Shown: positions 49,428 through 59,244, numbered from the stretch's first letter. The stretch is DNA of 64,000 bases from Pseudomonas quebecensis (GCF_026410085.1 NZ_CP112866.1:4649001-4713000); one strand, 5' to 3'. A program made the numbers and translations. The notes: generated by a model from the letters alone, not told the origin.

Positions 49428-49518
49428 AACGCAATCTCACGCGGTGAGCACCTGCACACCCTGAGGTGCGCGGCGCTTCTGGAGGAAAAGTCAGATCTCA
49501 AACACAACACTGTCCCAC

Positions 49519-49545
49519 TGTGGGAGGGGCTTGCCCCCTCCCACA
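49519..49545. repeat. Compact REP hairpin between livK and livH
   Basis: TGTGGGAGGGG-CTTG-CCCCCTCCCACA, nearly identical to the hairpin between urtA and urtB. It starts immediately after the livK stop (49550 is the last base of livK on this strand). Confidence 0.8.
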
Positions 49546-49549
49546 TGGA

Positions 49550-50686
49550 TTACTTCTGCTTTTCCAGCTGGTGGTATTTGCCGTCTTTATCCCACTGGTA
49601 AACCACGTAGTCGGAGATTTTCAGGTCGCCCTTGGCGTCCCAGGTCTTCTCGCCCATCACGGTCTTGACCGGATTGGCTTTGAGCCATTTGGCGGCGTCT
49701 TCGCCTTTGTTGGATTTGGCGCCATTGAAGCCGGCGGCCAGGGCCTGGATCGAGGCATAGGCGTACAAGGTGTAGCCTTCGGGCTCGGTGCCGTTTTTGC
49801 GGAACTCTTCCACGACGGTCTTGCTGTCCGGCAGCAGGCGCGGGTCGGCGCCGAAGGTCATGTAGACGCCATCCACGTACTGCGCACCACCGGCGGTAGC
49901 CACCAATTCGTCAGTCACGATGCCGTCATCGGACATGAACTTGACGTCCTTGAGGCCCGCTTCACGAATCTGGCGAACCAGGGGACCGGCTTCCGGGTGC
50001 AGGCCACCGAAGTACACGACGTCGGCGCCCAGGGAGCGGATCTTGGTGACCAGGGCGCTGAAGTCTTTCTCGCCGCGGGTCAGGCCTTCTTCCAGCACCG
50101 GCTTGACGCCACGCTTGGTCAACTGCGCAGCGGTGGCGTCGGCCAGGCCCTTGCCGTAGGTGTCCTTATCGTTGATGACCGCGATTTTCTTGCCCTTGAG
50201 CACATCGACGATGTAGTCGCCGGCGACGATGCCCTGCTGGTCGTCACGCCCGCACATGCGGAACATGGCGCCCAGGCCGCGCTCGGTGACCTGCGGGTTG
50301 GTAGAGCCTGGGGTGATCGCGATGATGCCCGCTTCGTCATACACCTCGGACGCCGGGATGGTGTTCGACGAGCAGAAGTGCCCGACCACGCCGATGACTT
50401 TGTCCTGGTCCGCCAGGCGGTTGGCGACGGCCACGGCCTGCTTGGGTTCGCAGGCGTCGTCACCGGCCACCAGCTTGATCTGTTCGCCGTTGATGCCGCC
50501 AGCCTTGTTGATCACATCGGCTGCCGCCTGGGCACCCTTCATGTATTGCTCACCGAAAGCGGCGTTGGCGCCGGTCATCGGCCCCGCTACGCCAATCTTC
50601 ACATCAGCTTGAACAAACGCAGAAACACCCAGCGCCGCTGCCACGGCGAGAGCAAGAAAGCCTTTCTTGTAAAACGTCTGGGACAT
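49550..50686 (-). CDS. livK: Branched-chain amino-acid binding protein LivK/BraC
   Basis: A 378-residue periplasmic binding protein. Signal peptide FLALAVAAALGVSAFVQA, then DVKIGVAGPMTGANAAFGEQ. The Cys pair in GDDACEPKQA and GHFCSSNTIPASEVY is the disulfide typical for LivK/BraC. It binds leucine, isoleucine, valine and related amino acids. GGAG precedes the ATG at 50686. An upstream region contains four direct repeats. Confidence 0.93.
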   Translation of the reverse strand: MSQTFYKKGFLALAVAAALGVSAFVQADVKIGVAGPMTGANAAFGEQYMKGAQAAADVINKAGGINGEQIKLVAGDDACEPKQAVAVANRLADQDKVIGVVGHFCSSNTIPASEVYDEAGIIAITPGSTNPQVTERGLGAMFRMCGRDDQQGIVAGDYIVDVLKGKKIAVINDKDTYGKGLADATAAQLTKRGVKPVLEEGLTRGEKDFSALVTKIRSLGADVVYFGGLHPEAGPLVRQIREAGLKDVKFMSDDGIVTDELVATAGGAQYVDGVYMTFGADPRLLPDSKTVVEEFRKNGTEPEGYTLYAYASIQALAAGFNGAKSNKGEDAAKWLKANPVKTVMGEKTWDAKGDLKISDYVVYQWDKDGKYHQLEKQK

Positions 50687-50840
50687 GAGTGGTGCTCCGA
50701 TATTTTTGATTTTAGGCACGACAACTTGCATTCAAACTTTTCACCGAAAGCTCAGAGCAAGCCGCGTGCCATTACGTTTTTATTCTTCAAAAAGACACGG
50801 TGTCATTGTTATTGCAGGCGTTTCGTCTCCGCATGCCAGC

Positions 50841-50917
50841 ACGTGCAACCCTCTGGCACGCCCAGGTGCAACCTAAAGCTGTAAAAGGTACAACCATTAC
50901 CGGTCGCACCTGCAACC
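50841..50917. promoter_or_regulatory. Four direct repeats at 22-23 bp upstream of livK
   Basis: ACGTGCAACC (50841), AGGTGCAACC (50864), AGGTACAACC (50886) and ACCTGCAACC (50908). Spacings are 23, 22 and 22, about two helical turns, so a protein could bind all four from the same face. They are 155-232 bases upstream of the livK start, in a 374-base gap (50687-51060) with no gene. Regulator unknown. Confidence 0.6.
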
Positions 50918-51060
50918 AGAGCGATAAACACCACTTCCTACAGCGGTAACCGTAGGCGTAACGGAACTGCACATTTACAGTGCGCGTTTGCTACGACTTG
51001 CACCAATACAGATGAGTAGCCTGCTAAGAAAATGCGCGGCTTTGGGGGGTATTTCGCTGA

Positions 51061-52344
51061 TCAGATAACGATCCTCAGGCATTGCCCCGCGTGATACAGC
51101 GAAAACCCGGCTTCATACAGGCAGCTGCGCAGGCCCACCGCCGCCAGTGGTTGCATCGGCGCAAACGGGATCGGCAGCGCCTGGGGATTCTGGTGACATA
51201 GATAGTCGGCAAACGCCTTACCCACCACACTGCCGGTGGTCACGCCGCGCCCGTTGTAGCCGGTAACCGCCACCAGCCCCGGGGCCGGCTCGAACAAGCG
51301 CATCAAGTGGTCGGGAGTAAAGGCGATGCAGCCGGTCCAGGTATATTCCCACTGCACCGATTTGAGGTACGGAAAGTAGTGCTGCTGCACCCGGTCGGCC
51401 CACGCCTTGAGGAACCACGTCGGTTTCTGGTTGCCATTGCCCAGGCTGCCGAGCAGCAGCCGGCCATCGGCATCGCGGCGGATGCTGCTCAAGACTTGGC
51501 GGGTGTCCCAGGAGCCCTGTCCACCGGGCAGGATTTGCTCGGCGGCGGCGTCTGCCAACGGGGCCGACGCGACTTGGTAGTAATAACCGGGGAAGAAGTT
51601 TCGTCGCAGCGCGGTCCATTCGCCTTCGGTGTAGGCGTTGGAGGCGATAACCACTTGGGCGGCACGCACCGCACCGTCGGCGGTCTGGACCGACCAGTCC
51701 GAGCCTTGGCGCTCCAGCCGCGTAACAGGGGAATGATCGAACAGTTGCCCACCCAGCCCTGCCGCCGCATTTGCCAGGCCGGTGGTGTAGGCCATGGGGT
51801 TGAGCGTGCCCGCGCGCCGGTCCAGCAAGGCGGCAGCGATCTTTTTGGTTCCGGTGGCGTGCTCGCAGGCTTGGCCGGTGAGTAATTCGACAGGCGCGCC
51901 ACGGCGCTTCCATTGTTCCTCACGGCTGCGCAAATCCGCCTCGCCACGGGCGTTGTGCGCCATGTGCAACGTGCCTTCGCGACGCAATTGGCAATCGATG
52001 GCGTATTTGTCGATCAGGCTGAACACCAGCGCCGGCGCCGCGCCGAGCATGCGGTTGAGCTGGCTGCCCACCGCTTCGCCGAAACCGGCTTCAATCTCGT
52101 CCGGCGGGATCCACAAGCCGGCATTCACCAACCCGACATTGCGCCCGGAACCGCCATGCCCGCTGCGATGGGCTTCGAGCACGGCGACGCTTTTACCCTG
52201 TTCCAGCAAATGGATCGCCGCCGATAGGCCGGTGATCCCGGCGCCGATCACGCACACATCCACCTTGACCTCACCGTTGAGCGCGGCACGATCCGGCCGG
52301 CTGGGGGTAAGGTGTTCCCACAAACATGCTTCGCGTAGTGCCAT
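51061..52344 (-). CDS. amaA: L-pipecolate oxidase
   Basis: A 427-residue FAD-dependent amine oxidase. The dinucleotide fold VDVCVIGAGITGLSAAIHLLEQG is at residues about 28-50; GGSGRNVGLVNAG and YNGRGVTTGSVVGK contact FAD. With amaB upstream it matches the P. putida AmaA, which oxidises L-pipecolate to piperideine-6-carboxylate in lysine breakdown. The ATG at 52344 follows CGGAG; a GTG at 52368 is an alternative. The first gene amaB is separated from it by a palindromic element. Confidence 0.85.
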   Translation of the reverse strand: MALREACLWEHLTPSRPDRAALNGEVKVDVCVIGAGITGLSAAIHLLEQGKSVAVLEAHRSGHGGSGRNVGLVNAGLWIPPDEIEAGFGEAVGSQLNRMLGAAPALVFSLIDKYAIDCQLRREGTLHMAHNARGEADLRSREEQWKRRGAPVELLTGQACEHATGTKKIAAALLDRRAGTLNPMAYTTGLANAAAGLGGQLFDHSPVTRLERQGSDWSVQTADGAVRAAQVVIASNAYTEGEWTALRRNFFPGYYYQVASAPLADAAAEQILPGGQGSWDTRQVLSSIRRDADGRLLLGSLGNGNQKPTWFLKAWADRVQQHYFPYLKSVQWEYTWTGCIAFTPDHLMRLFEPAPGLVAVTGYNGRGVTTGSVVGKAFADYLCHQNPQALPIPFAPMQPLAAVGLRSCLYEAGFSLYHAGQCLRIVI

Positions 52345-52372
52345 TGCCAGACTCCGGGATGAACTCACAACC

Positions 52373-52484
52373 GATCGTTCCCACGCGGAGCGTGGGAATG
52401 TAGCCCTGGACGCTCCGCGTCCGCCTTCAGGTCGTGACGCGGAGCGTCACAGGATGCATTCCCACGCGGAGCGTGGGAACGATC
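52373..52484. repeat. GATCGTTCCCACGC element between amaB and amaA
   Basis: About 112 bases, ends GATCGTTCCCACGCGGAGCG and GGAGCGTGGGAACGATC, inner palindromes GACGCTCCGCGTC and GTGACGCGGAGCGTCAC. Same size as the ureB-ureC copy. It lies one base from the amaB stop. Confidence 0.88.
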
Positions 52485-52485
52485 A

Positions 52486-53976
52486 TCAGTCGAAGGTGAT
52501 GCCTTGCGCTAACGGCAGCTCCAGCGAGTAGTTCACGGTGTTGGTCTGGCGGCGCATGTACCCGCGCCACGCATCGGAACCGGATTCACGCCCGCCGCCG
52601 GTCTCTTTCTCGCCACCGAACGCGCCGCCGATTTCCGCGCCGCTCGGGCCGATGTTGACGTTGGCGATGCCACAGTCGCTGCCCACCGCCGACATGAACT
52701 GCTCAGCCTCGCGCACATCGGTGGTGAAGATGCACGAGGACAGGCCTTGGGGCACGGCGTTGTTCAGGCGCAGGGCTTCGGCGAAGTCGGTGTAGCCGAC
52801 CACATACAGGATCGGCGCGAAGGTTTCGGTGCACACCACGTCGCTCTGCTCGGGCATTTCCACGATGGCCGGGGATACGTAGTAGGCGTCGGGGAAGGTG
52901 TCTTCCAGCTGGCGCTTGCCGCCGAACACCTTGCCGCCTTCGCTCAAGGCTTGCTCTAGGGCGTCCTGCATGTTGTCGAAGCCGTGCTTGTCGATCAGCG
53001 GGCCGACCAGGTTGCCTTCCAGCGGGTGGCCGATGCGTACTTTCGAATACGCGGCCTTGAGACGGGTGACGATTTCGTCCTTGACCGACTCGTGGGCGAT
53101 CAGCCGACGCAGGGTGGTGCATCGCTGACCAGCGGTGCCGACCGCGCTGAACAAGATGGCGCGCACGGCCATGTCCAGGTCGGCGCTCGGGCCGAGGATC
53201 ATGGCGTTGTTGCCGCCCAATTCGAGGATGCTGCGGGCGAAACGCGCCGCGACTTTGGGCGCCACTTCGCGGCCCATGCGGGTGCTGCCGGTGGCGCTGA
53301 TCAGAGCCACGCGCGGATCGTCCACCAACGCGGCGCCGGCATCGCGACCGCCGATGATCACCTGGCTCAGGTACTCGGGGGCATCGCTGAAGGTTTTCGC
53401 GACGCGCTCGAACAGCGCCTGGCAGGCCAACGCGGTGAGCGGGGTCTTTTCCGACGGTTTCCAGATCACGGCATTGCCGCACACCAGCGCCAGGGCGGTG
53501 TTCCAGGCCCACACCGCGACCGGAAAGTTGAACGCGCTGATCACGCCGACCACGCCCAGCGGGTGCCAGGTTTCACGCATATGATGGCCAGGGCGCTCAG
53601 AGGCGATGGTCAAGCCGTACAGCTGACGGGACAGGCCGACGGCGAAGTCGCAGATGTCGATCATTTCCTGCACTTCACCCAAGCCCTCCTGGGTGATCTT
53701 GCCGGCTTCCCAGGACACCAGCTCGCCCAGGTCGGCCTTGTACTGGCGCAGGACATCGCCGAACTGGCGCACCAACTCACCGCGACGCGGCGCCGGCACC
53801 TTGCGCCAGGCCTCGAATGCATGCTCGGCGCGACTGACCTGTTGCTCCACCTCGGCGGCGCCTTCCCAGTGCACGCTGCCGATACGGCTGCCATCGATCG
53901 GCGAGTGCACGGGGTGTTTACCCGACTGGTACAACGCCGGGTTCACCCCGAGACGATCAAGCAATGCGGCAACCAT
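52486..53976 (-). CDS. amaB: L-piperidine-6-carboxylate (aminoadipate semialdehyde) dehydrogenase
   Basis: A 496-residue aldehyde dehydrogenase of the ALDH7 group. Catalytic Glu in LELGGNNAMI, nucleophile Cys in GTAGQRCTTLRRL, cofactor region ISATGSTRMGRE, and the ALDH7 end NIGPSGAEIGGAFGGEKETGGGRESGSDAW. It oxidises the amaA product to 2-aminoadipate. First gene of the ama operon, divergent from a LysR gene. Confidence 0.9.
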   Translation of the reverse strand: MVAALLDRLGVNPALYQSGKHPVHSPIDGSRIGSVHWEGAAEVEQQVSRAEHAFEAWRKVPAPRRGELVRQFGDVLRQYKADLGELVSWEAGKITQEGLGEVQEMIDICDFAVGLSRQLYGLTIASERPGHHMRETWHPLGVVGVISAFNFPVAVWAWNTALALVCGNAVIWKPSEKTPLTALACQALFERVAKTFSDAPEYLSQVIIGGRDAGAALVDDPRVALISATGSTRMGREVAPKVAARFARSILELGGNNAMILGPSADLDMAVRAILFSAVGTAGQRCTTLRRLIAHESVKDEIVTRLKAAYSKVRIGHPLEGNLVGPLIDKHGFDNMQDALEQALSEGGKVFGGKRQLEDTFPDAYYVSPAIVEMPEQSDVVCTETFAPILYVVGYTDFAEALRLNNAVPQGLSSCIFTTDVREAEQFMSAVGSDCGIANVNIGPSGAEIGGAFGGEKETGGGRESGSDAWRGYMRRQTNTVNYSLELPLAQGITFD

Positions 53977-54089
53977 GGGTCACTCCTTCAATCTGTGTAG
54001 AAAAAAAGCGCCGCGGCCCGCACGACGATCCAAGGCTTATTTGTAGCTGGCCCAAGACTTGCCAACAAACGACGATTAGGCGAGATATC

Positions 54090-54113
54090 ATTCCGTTTAT
54101 TCATGCCAGGAAT
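54090..54113. promoter_or_regulatory. Possible LysR operator in the amaB divergent gap
   Basis: ATTCC ... GGAAT is an inverted pair with a 14-base centre between amaB and the LysR gene. Placement between divergent genes is right for a LysR site; the match is weak. Confidence 0.3.
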
Positions 54114-54128
54114 AAAAAGAGGCACGCC

Positions 54129-55019
54129 GTGCTGAATAAAAGACATTTGCCCTCGATCACCGCCCTGCAGTGTTTCGAAGCGGCCACCCGTCACCTGAGT
54201 TTTACCCGCGCCGCGGAGGAGCTGAACCTCACCCAGAGCGCGGTGAGCAAACAGGTGGCGCAATTGGAAGAGTTGCTGCAGCACCTGCTGTTCCGCCGCG
54301 TGCGGCGCCGCCTGCAGATGACGCCGGCGGGCGATTTGTACCTGGTGGAGGTGCGCAAGATCCTTACGCAGGTAGAGATGTCCACCCACTACCTGCGCTC
54401 CTACGGCGGTGAGACCGAAGTACTGCGCGTGTCCACGCCCTACACCTTCGGCGCGCGCTGGTTGGTGCCGCGCCTGAAGGGCTGGCGCCTGCGTCACCCG
54501 CAGATCCATCTGGACCTGTGCAACGAGCAGGAGCCGGACGAGCTGCTGCAAGGCAAGGCCGACATGGCGTTCTACTTCGGCCAGGGTGCGCGGCCGGGCA
54601 CCGAGAGCCTGAAACTGTTCAGCGAAGAGCTGGTGCCGGTGTGCGCCCCGGAGAGCCTGCCGGCGCAGCCCTTCACCGATCCCACGCAGTTGAGCAACCT
54701 GGTGCTGCTGCAAAACGCTTCGCGCCCCCAGGGCTGGCACGACTGGTTTGCCGACCAGGGTTATCACACCGAGCACAGCTACCATGGCCCGCGTTTCGAC
54801 ACTTTCTATATGTGCATCCGCGCGGCGCAGGTGGGGTGCGGCGTGGCGTTATTGCCACGCTTTCTGGTGGAAGAAGAATTGGCCGACGGCAAGCTCGTGA
54901 TCCCTTGGCAGCATGCGATGCCCAGCCAGGACGCGTATTACCTGGCCTACCCGGAGCACGCAGCCGAAGTGCCCAAGGTACGCGAATTTGTGAAGTGGAT
55001 GATGGAGCAAGTGATTTAG
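54129..55019 (+). CDS. LysR-family regulator next to amaB
   Basis: A 296-residue regulator. HTH at residues about 8-60: LPSITALQCFEAATRHLSFTRAAEELNLTQSAVSKQVAQLEELL. The effector domain (90-290) contains VSTPYTFGARWLVPRLKGW and CGVALLPRFLVEEEL, as in the GcvA-type subgroup. The start is a GTG at 54129 with AGAGG upstream; a longer open frame exists but runs into the promoter region. It probably controls amaB-amaA. Confidence 0.87.
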   Translation: MLNKRHLPSITALQCFEAATRHLSFTRAAEELNLTQSAVSKQVAQLEELLQHLLFRRVRRRLQMTPAGDLYLVEVRKILTQVEMSTHYLRSYGGETEVLRVSTPYTFGARWLVPRLKGWRLRHPQIHLDLCNEQEPDELLQGKADMAFYFGQGARPGTESLKLFSEELVPVCAPESLPAQPFTDPTQLSNLVLLQNASRPQGWHDWFADQGYHTEHSYHGPRFDTFYMCIRAAQVGCGVALLPRFLVEEELADGKLVIPWQHAMPSQDAYYLAYPEHAAEVPKVREFVKWMMEQVI

Positions 55020-55044
55020 TGCCTGGAGTGGAATGCATTTCAAA

Positions 55045-55069
55045 TGTGGGAGGGGGCTTGCCCCCGATG
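55045..55069. repeat. Single REP sequence
   Basis: TGTGGGAGGGGGCTTGCCCC with CGATG, one REP without a visible partner, between the LysR gene and pncB. Confidence 0.75.
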
Positions 55070-55191
55070 AGGCCAGTGGCCTCCCCGAAAAAATGTCTGG
55101 CAAAACCCCTCAGGTCTATGCGCCACTAGCCCCCTTTTAAATTCGTGAGTAAAGGTCGGCCCCCGCGCCGATCCATCTGGAGATTCCCGTT

Positions 55192-56406
55192 ATGAGCGAG
55201 AGCGTGTTTGCCGATCGCATCGTGCAGAACCTGCTCGACACCGACTTCTACAAACTGACCATGATGCAGGCGGTGCTGCACAACTATCCCAACGTGGAAG
55301 TTGAATGGGAATTTCGTTGCCGTAACAGCGAAGACCTGCGGCCCTACCTGGCGGAGATCCGCTACCAGATCGAGCGCCTCGCCGAGCTGAGCCTGAGCCC
55401 GGACCAACTGGGGTTCCTGGAACGCATCAGCTTTATGAAGCCGGACTTTTTGCGCTTCCTCGGGCTGTTTCGCTTCAACCTGCGCTATGTGCAGACCGGT
55501 ATCGAAAACGGCGAGCTGTTCATCCGCCTGCGCGGGCCCTGGTTGCATGTGATCCTGTTCGAAGTGCCGTTGCTGGCCATTGTCAGCGAAGTGCGCAACC
55601 GCTACCGCTACCAGACCGTAATCCTCGAACAGGCCCGCGAGCAGTTGTACCGCAAGTTCGATTGGCTGACGGCCAACGCCGGCAGCGATGAGCTGTCGGA
55701 GCTGCAAGTGGCCGACTTCGGCACGCGTCGGCGTTTCTCATACCGGGTGCAGGAAGAAGTGGTCAGTGTGCTCAAGCATGACTTCCCCGGGCGGTTCGTC
55801 GGCACCAGCAACGTGCACCTGGCCCGCGAGTTCGACATGAAACCCCTGGGCACCATGGCCCATGAATGGATCATGGCCCATCAGCAACTCGGCCCGCGCC
55901 TGATCGACAGCCAGATCGCCGCGCTCGATTGCTGGGTGCGCGAATACCGTGGCCTGTTGGGCATCGCCCTGACCGATTGCATCACCACCGATGCGTTCCT
56001 CGGCGACTTCGACCTGTACTTCGCCAAGCTCTTCGACGGCCTGCGCCACGACTCCGGCGACCCGGTGCAATGGGCGGAAAAAGCCATCGCGCATTATCAC
56101 AAGCTGGGCATCGAGCCGATGAGCAAGACGCTGGTGTTCTCCGATAGCTTGTCGCTGCCCAAGGCCCTGGAGATCTTCCGCGCGCTGCGAGGCCGCATTA
56201 ATGTGAGCTTCGGCATCGGCACCAACCTGACCTGTGACATTCCAGGGGTGGAGCCCATGAGCATTGTGCTTAAAATGACCGCCTGCAATGGCCAGCCCGT
56301 GGCGAAGATCTCCGATGAACCGGGCAAGACCCAATGCACCGACCCGAATTTTGTCGCCTATCTGCGTCACGTTTTCAAAGTACCTGCCCTATCCAACAAG
56401 GAGTGA
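55192..56406 (+). CDS. pncB: Nicotinate phosphoribosyltransferase
   Basis: A 404-residue enzyme of NAD salvage that joins nicotinate and PRPP. Family motifs: [66 protein letters not shown] (phosphorylated His in the E. coli type) and [39 protein letters not shown]. nadE follows after 3 bases. Confidence 0.97.
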   Translation: MSESVFADRIVQNLLDTDFYKLTMMQAVLHNYPNVEVEWEFRCRNSEDLRPYLAEIRYQIERLAELSLSPDQLGFLERISFMKPDFLRFLGLFRFNLRYVQTGIENGELFIRLRGPWLHVILFEVPLLAIVSEVRNRYRYQTVILEQAREQLYRKFDWLTANAGSDELSELQVADFGTRRRFSYRVQEEVVSVLKHDFPGRFVGTSNVHLAREFDMKPLGTMAHEWIMAHQQLGPRLIDSQIAALDCWVREYRGLLGIALTDCITTDAFLGDFDLYFAKLFDGLRHDSGDPVQWAEKAIAHYHKLGIEPMSKTLVFSDSLSLPKALEIFRALRGRINVSFGIGTNLTCDIPGVEPMSIVLKMTACNGQPVAKISDEPGKTQCTDPNFVAYLRHVFKVPALSNKE

Positions 56407-56409
56407 AGC

Positions 56410-57237
56410 ATGCAAGCCGTACAGCGTGAGATCGCGCAGCAGCTCAAGGTCCAAGCGCCATTCAACGACCAGGCCGCGCTTGAGGCCGAAGTAGCGCGGC
56501 GCGTGGCGTTTATTCAGGACTGCCTGCGCAATTCCGGGCTCAAGGCCCTGGTGTTGGGCATCAGCGGCGGCGTCGACTCCCTGACCGCCGGCCTGCTGGC
56601 CCAACGGGCGATGCAGGAGCTGCGCGCCAGCACCGGTGACCAGGCGTATCGCTTCATCGCCGTGCGCCTGCCTTACGAAACCCAGTTCGATGAAATCGAT
56701 GCCCAGGCGTCGGTAGACTTTATCGAGCCGGACGAGCGTCACACCGTCAACATTGGCCCGGCGGTCAAAGCCCTGGCCAGTGAAGTGGCGGCGTTTGAAG
56801 GCAAGGCGGCGGTGTCCCGTGATTTCGTGCTGGGCAACACCAAGGCGCGCATGCGCATGGTGGCGCAATACACCATCGCCGGCACGGCCGGCGGCCTGGT
56901 GATCGGTACCGACCATGCGGCGGAAGCGGTGATGGGCTTTTTTACCAAATTCGGGGATGGGGCGTGCGACCTGGCGCCGTTGAGCGGGTTGGTGAAAAAC
57001 CAGGTGCGTGCGATTGCGCGGCATTTTGGCGCGCCGGAATCCTTGGTTGAGAAGGTGCCGACCGCCGACCTGGAAGACTTGTCGCCAGGCAAGCCGGATG
57101 AGGCGTCACATGGTGTGACTTACGCTGAGATCGATGCATTCCTGCACGGCGAGCCGGTGCGGGAAGAGGCGTTCAGGATTATGTGCGAGACGTATCGCAA
57201 GACCGAGCACAAGCGGGTCATGCCGTTTGCGCCGTGA
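56410..57237 (+). CDS. nadE: NH3-dependent NAD synthetase
   Basis: A 275-residue amidotransferase-like synthetase. The PP-loop GISGGVDS (residues about 50-57) activates nicotinate adenine dinucleotide; [42 protein letters not shown] and [15 protein letters not shown] are the family sequence. No N-terminal glutaminase domain, so it uses ammonia. It forms an operon with pncB. Confidence 0.97.
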   Translation: MQAVQREIAQQLKVQAPFNDQAALEAEVARRVAFIQDCLRNSGLKALVLGISGGVDSLTAGLLAQRAMQELRASTGDQAYRFIAVRLPYETQFDEIDAQASVDFIEPDERHTVNIGPAVKALASEVAAFEGKAAVSRDFVLGNTKARMRMVAQYTIAGTAGGLVIGTDHAAEAVMGFFTKFGDGACDLAPLSGLVKNQVRAIARHFGAPESLVEKVPTADLEDLSPGKPDEASHGVTYAEIDAFLHGEPVREEAFRIMCETYRKTEHKRVMPFAP

Positions 57238-57256
57238 GGTGAACCAGGCAGAAAGT

Positions 57257-57328
57257 CATCGGGGGCAAGCCCCCTCCCACAGTTGACTGTATTCACAATC
57301 CAAGGTGGGAGGGGGCTTGCCCCCGATG
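57257..57328. repeat. REPIN
   Basis: CATCGGGGGCAAGCCCCC ... GGGGGCTTGCCCCCGATG, inverted pair between nadE and azurin, which are convergent. Confidence 0.9.
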
Positions 57329-57342
57329 AACGATTACGCGCC

Positions 57343-57789
57343 TTACTTGACGACCACAGTGCCTTTCATCATCGAGATGTGGCCTGGGAACGAGCAGAAG
57401 AACGCGTAATCGGTACCCGCTGCCAGTTTCGACACGTCGAAGGTCACGGAATCTTTCTCGCCGGCACCGATAATCTTGGTGTGGGCGATGATGCGGCTGT
57501 CGCCTTCTTTCAGGTAGTTTTTGTCGATACCGGCGGCCATGCCATCGGTAGCGACCGGCTGCATGTCAGCGGCGCTGGTGAGCACCCAGTTATGACCCAT
57601 GACGTTCTTCGGCAGGCTGCCGGAATGAGTCAGCTCGACGGTGAATGTCTTGCAGCTCTTGTCGATCGTGATTTCCTTGGTGTTGAAGGACATCTGGTCA
57701 GTGGAGTCGACGGTGACCTTGCACTCTGCAGCCAGCAACTGGCCGCTGGCCAATGTCAGCAGGGAAACAGCAACGATTTTGGCAAACAT
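57343..57789 (-). CDS. azu: Azurin (type 1 copper protein)
   Basis: A 148-residue precursor: signal peptide [20 protein letters not shown] and a mature part of 128 residues, the exact azurin length. Ligands by mature numbering: His46 (MGHNW), Cys112 (FFCSFPGH), His117 and Met121; Gly45 is present too. It carries electrons in the periplasm. GGAG precedes the ATG at 57789. An ANR/FNR-type box lies 69 bases upstream. Confidence 0.97.
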   Translation of the reverse strand: MFAKIVAVSLLTLASGQLLAAECKVTVDSTDQMSFNTKEITIDKSCKTFTVELTHSGSLPKNVMGHNWVLTSAADMQPVATDGMAAGIDKNYLKEGDSRIIAHTKIIGAGEKDSVTFDVSKLAAGTDYAFFCSFPGHISMMKGTVVVK

Positions 57790-57857
57790 GTGAATCTCCA
57801 AGGCAGGGTTAAAAACGCATGATGCGGCAAGGGTGCCTGAGACAGGCACGATTTCCT

Positions 57858-57871
57858 ATGATCTGAATCAA
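57858..57871. promoter_or_regulatory. ANR/FNR-type box upstream of azurin
   Basis: On the minus strand TTGATTCAGATCAT matches TTGAT-N4-ATCAA in nine of ten positions. ANR control of azurin is known in P. aeruginosa. Confidence 0.65.
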
Positions 57872-58122
57872 CAGATTGTATACAACTTTAGGCTATCAGA
57901 CCTATCGACACAATCAACCGGCCAAAGTGCCGCAGGCTGCCTATGATCGGCTCCATCACCTATCTGGAGCCCGCGCCATGTACCTCAACCAATTGTTCAA
58001 CGGCCTGCTGGCCGCTTACGCCTGCGGTAAGTGAAGGCCAAGCGCGCTGCTAAGCTGCTACCATGGCGACCCGAGGCAGCCGCGCGCCGCCCACCCTCAC
58101 CTTCGACCCTAGAGGATTGCCC

Positions 58123-58305
58123 ATGGCCAAACCTAATTACTCCTTCGCCAAACGTCAGAGAGACTTGGCCAAGGAACAGAAGAAAGAGGAAAAGCTGCAA
58201 CGCAAGAAAGCCGCTGCCGATGAAGAGGCCGGCGCCCTCAACCCGGAAGTTGACGGTGAAGTAACGAGCGACGACACCGAAACACCAAAAGATCCTGCCG
58301 AATAA
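58123..58305 (+). CDS. Small lysine/glutamate-rich protein
   Basis: A 60-residue very charged protein: MAKPNYSFAKRQRDLAKEQ, KKEEKLQRKKAA and a long acidic tail. AGAGGA before the ATG supports it. Similar short proteins occur widely in gammaproteobacteria with no known function. The N-terminal half should form one basic helix, perhaps for nucleic acid or ribosome binding (inference). Confidence 0.75.
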   Translation: MAKPNYSFAKRQRDLAKEQKKEEKLQRKKAAADEEAGALNPEVDGEVTSDDTETPKDPAE

Positions 58306-58350
58306 TTCCTTTGTGGTGAACAGGCCCGCCCCGTTCACCACAATCCACCA

Positions 58351-59244
58351 TTACTCCAGCGGCATTACCGTCACCCGCACTTCCGGGTCATGGCTGCCTC
58401 CCCCCAGAATCACCCCACGCAACGGCGACACATCGGAAAAATCCCGGCCCCAGGCCAGGGTGATGTGCTCCAGTGCCGGCTGCACATTATTCGTCGGATC
58501 GAAATCTACCCAGCCTGACACCGGGCAATACACCGAGACCCACGCATGGGACGCATCGGCGCCGATCAGCCGTGGCTGGCCGGGTGGCGGCTGCGTGAGC
58601 AGATAACCGCTGATGTAACGCGCCGCCAGACCGCGCGAGCGCAGACACGCAAGCATCAAGTGGGCGAAGTCCTGGCATACGCCGCGACGGCGTTCCAGCA
58701 CCTCCACCAGCGGTGTAGCGACCTGGGTGGCTTCGGCATCGAAGGTGAATTCGCTGAAGATCTTCTCCATCAACGCCTGCACGCCCAGCAGCAATGGCCG
58801 CCCCGGCGCGAAACAGCTTTGCGAGAAGTCGACGAAGGTTTGCTTCAAATGCACATAGGGCGACTCGAAGCGATAGCGGCAGGCTTCGATCGCCTCGGGC
58901 GACATCGGCCGGCTGCTGTAGGTCAGGCTGTCGCGGGTCTGGTCCCACGCCGGCGACCGAGCGAAATCCGGCGCCGGCCGCGCCAGCACTTCCACGGTCA
59001 GGCCGGCATTGACCAGCAGTTCATCGTGGGGCCGCTCGAAGGCCAGGCGGGTGATGGGGTTGCCGAACACATCCAGCTCGTCGCGGCGTGAGGACGGCTG
59101 CGGGCTGATATCCAACTGTTGCGCGCTGCAGCGCTGCCACTCACACGCACGCGGCCACAGATGCGCCAACTGCTGGGCCAGGGACACCGGGCTGTCGTAG
59201 TGGTAATGGGTATCGTGGAAAATCTGGTAGCGCGCACTCATCAC
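58351..59244 (-). CDS. Transglutaminase-like cysteine protease family protein
   Basis: A 297-residue protein. An N-terminal beta domain (YQIFHDTHYHYDSPVSLAQQLAHLWPR) precedes the transglutaminase core (residues about 165-250) with Cys in RRGVCQDFAHLML, His in DASHAWVSVYCP and Asp in WVDFDPTNN. It lies at the end of a three-gene operon, overlapping the ATP-grasp gene by four bases. Related proteins appear in predicted peptide-modification systems; reaction unknown. Confidence 0.9.
   Translation of the reverse strand: MMSARYQIFHDTHYHYDSPVSLAQQLAHLWPRACEWQRCSAQQLDISPQPSSRRDELDVFGNPITRLAFERPHDELLVNAGLTVEVLARPAPDFARSPAWDQTRDSLTYSSRPMSPEAIEACRYRFESPYVHLKQTFVDFSQSCFAPGRPLLLGVQALMEKIFSEFTFDAEATQVATPLVEVLERRRGVCQDFAHLMLACLRSRGLAARYISGYLLTQPPPGQPRLIGADASHAWVSVYCPVSGWVDFDPTNNVQPALEHITLAWGRDFSDVSPLRGVILGGGSHDPEVRVTVMPLE

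Noticed and set aside
50854..50872. Sigma-54 promoter (TGGCACG...TGCAA) near livK
   Set aside because: The spacing between GG and GC is 13, not 12, and it points away from livK; the TGCAA belongs to the direct repeats.
57978..58034. Short 18-residue frame MYLNQLFNGLLAAYACGK
   Set aside because: It is too short and I see no family support; a GGAG-like ribosome site is about 10 bases upstream, so it may deserve a later look but is not called.
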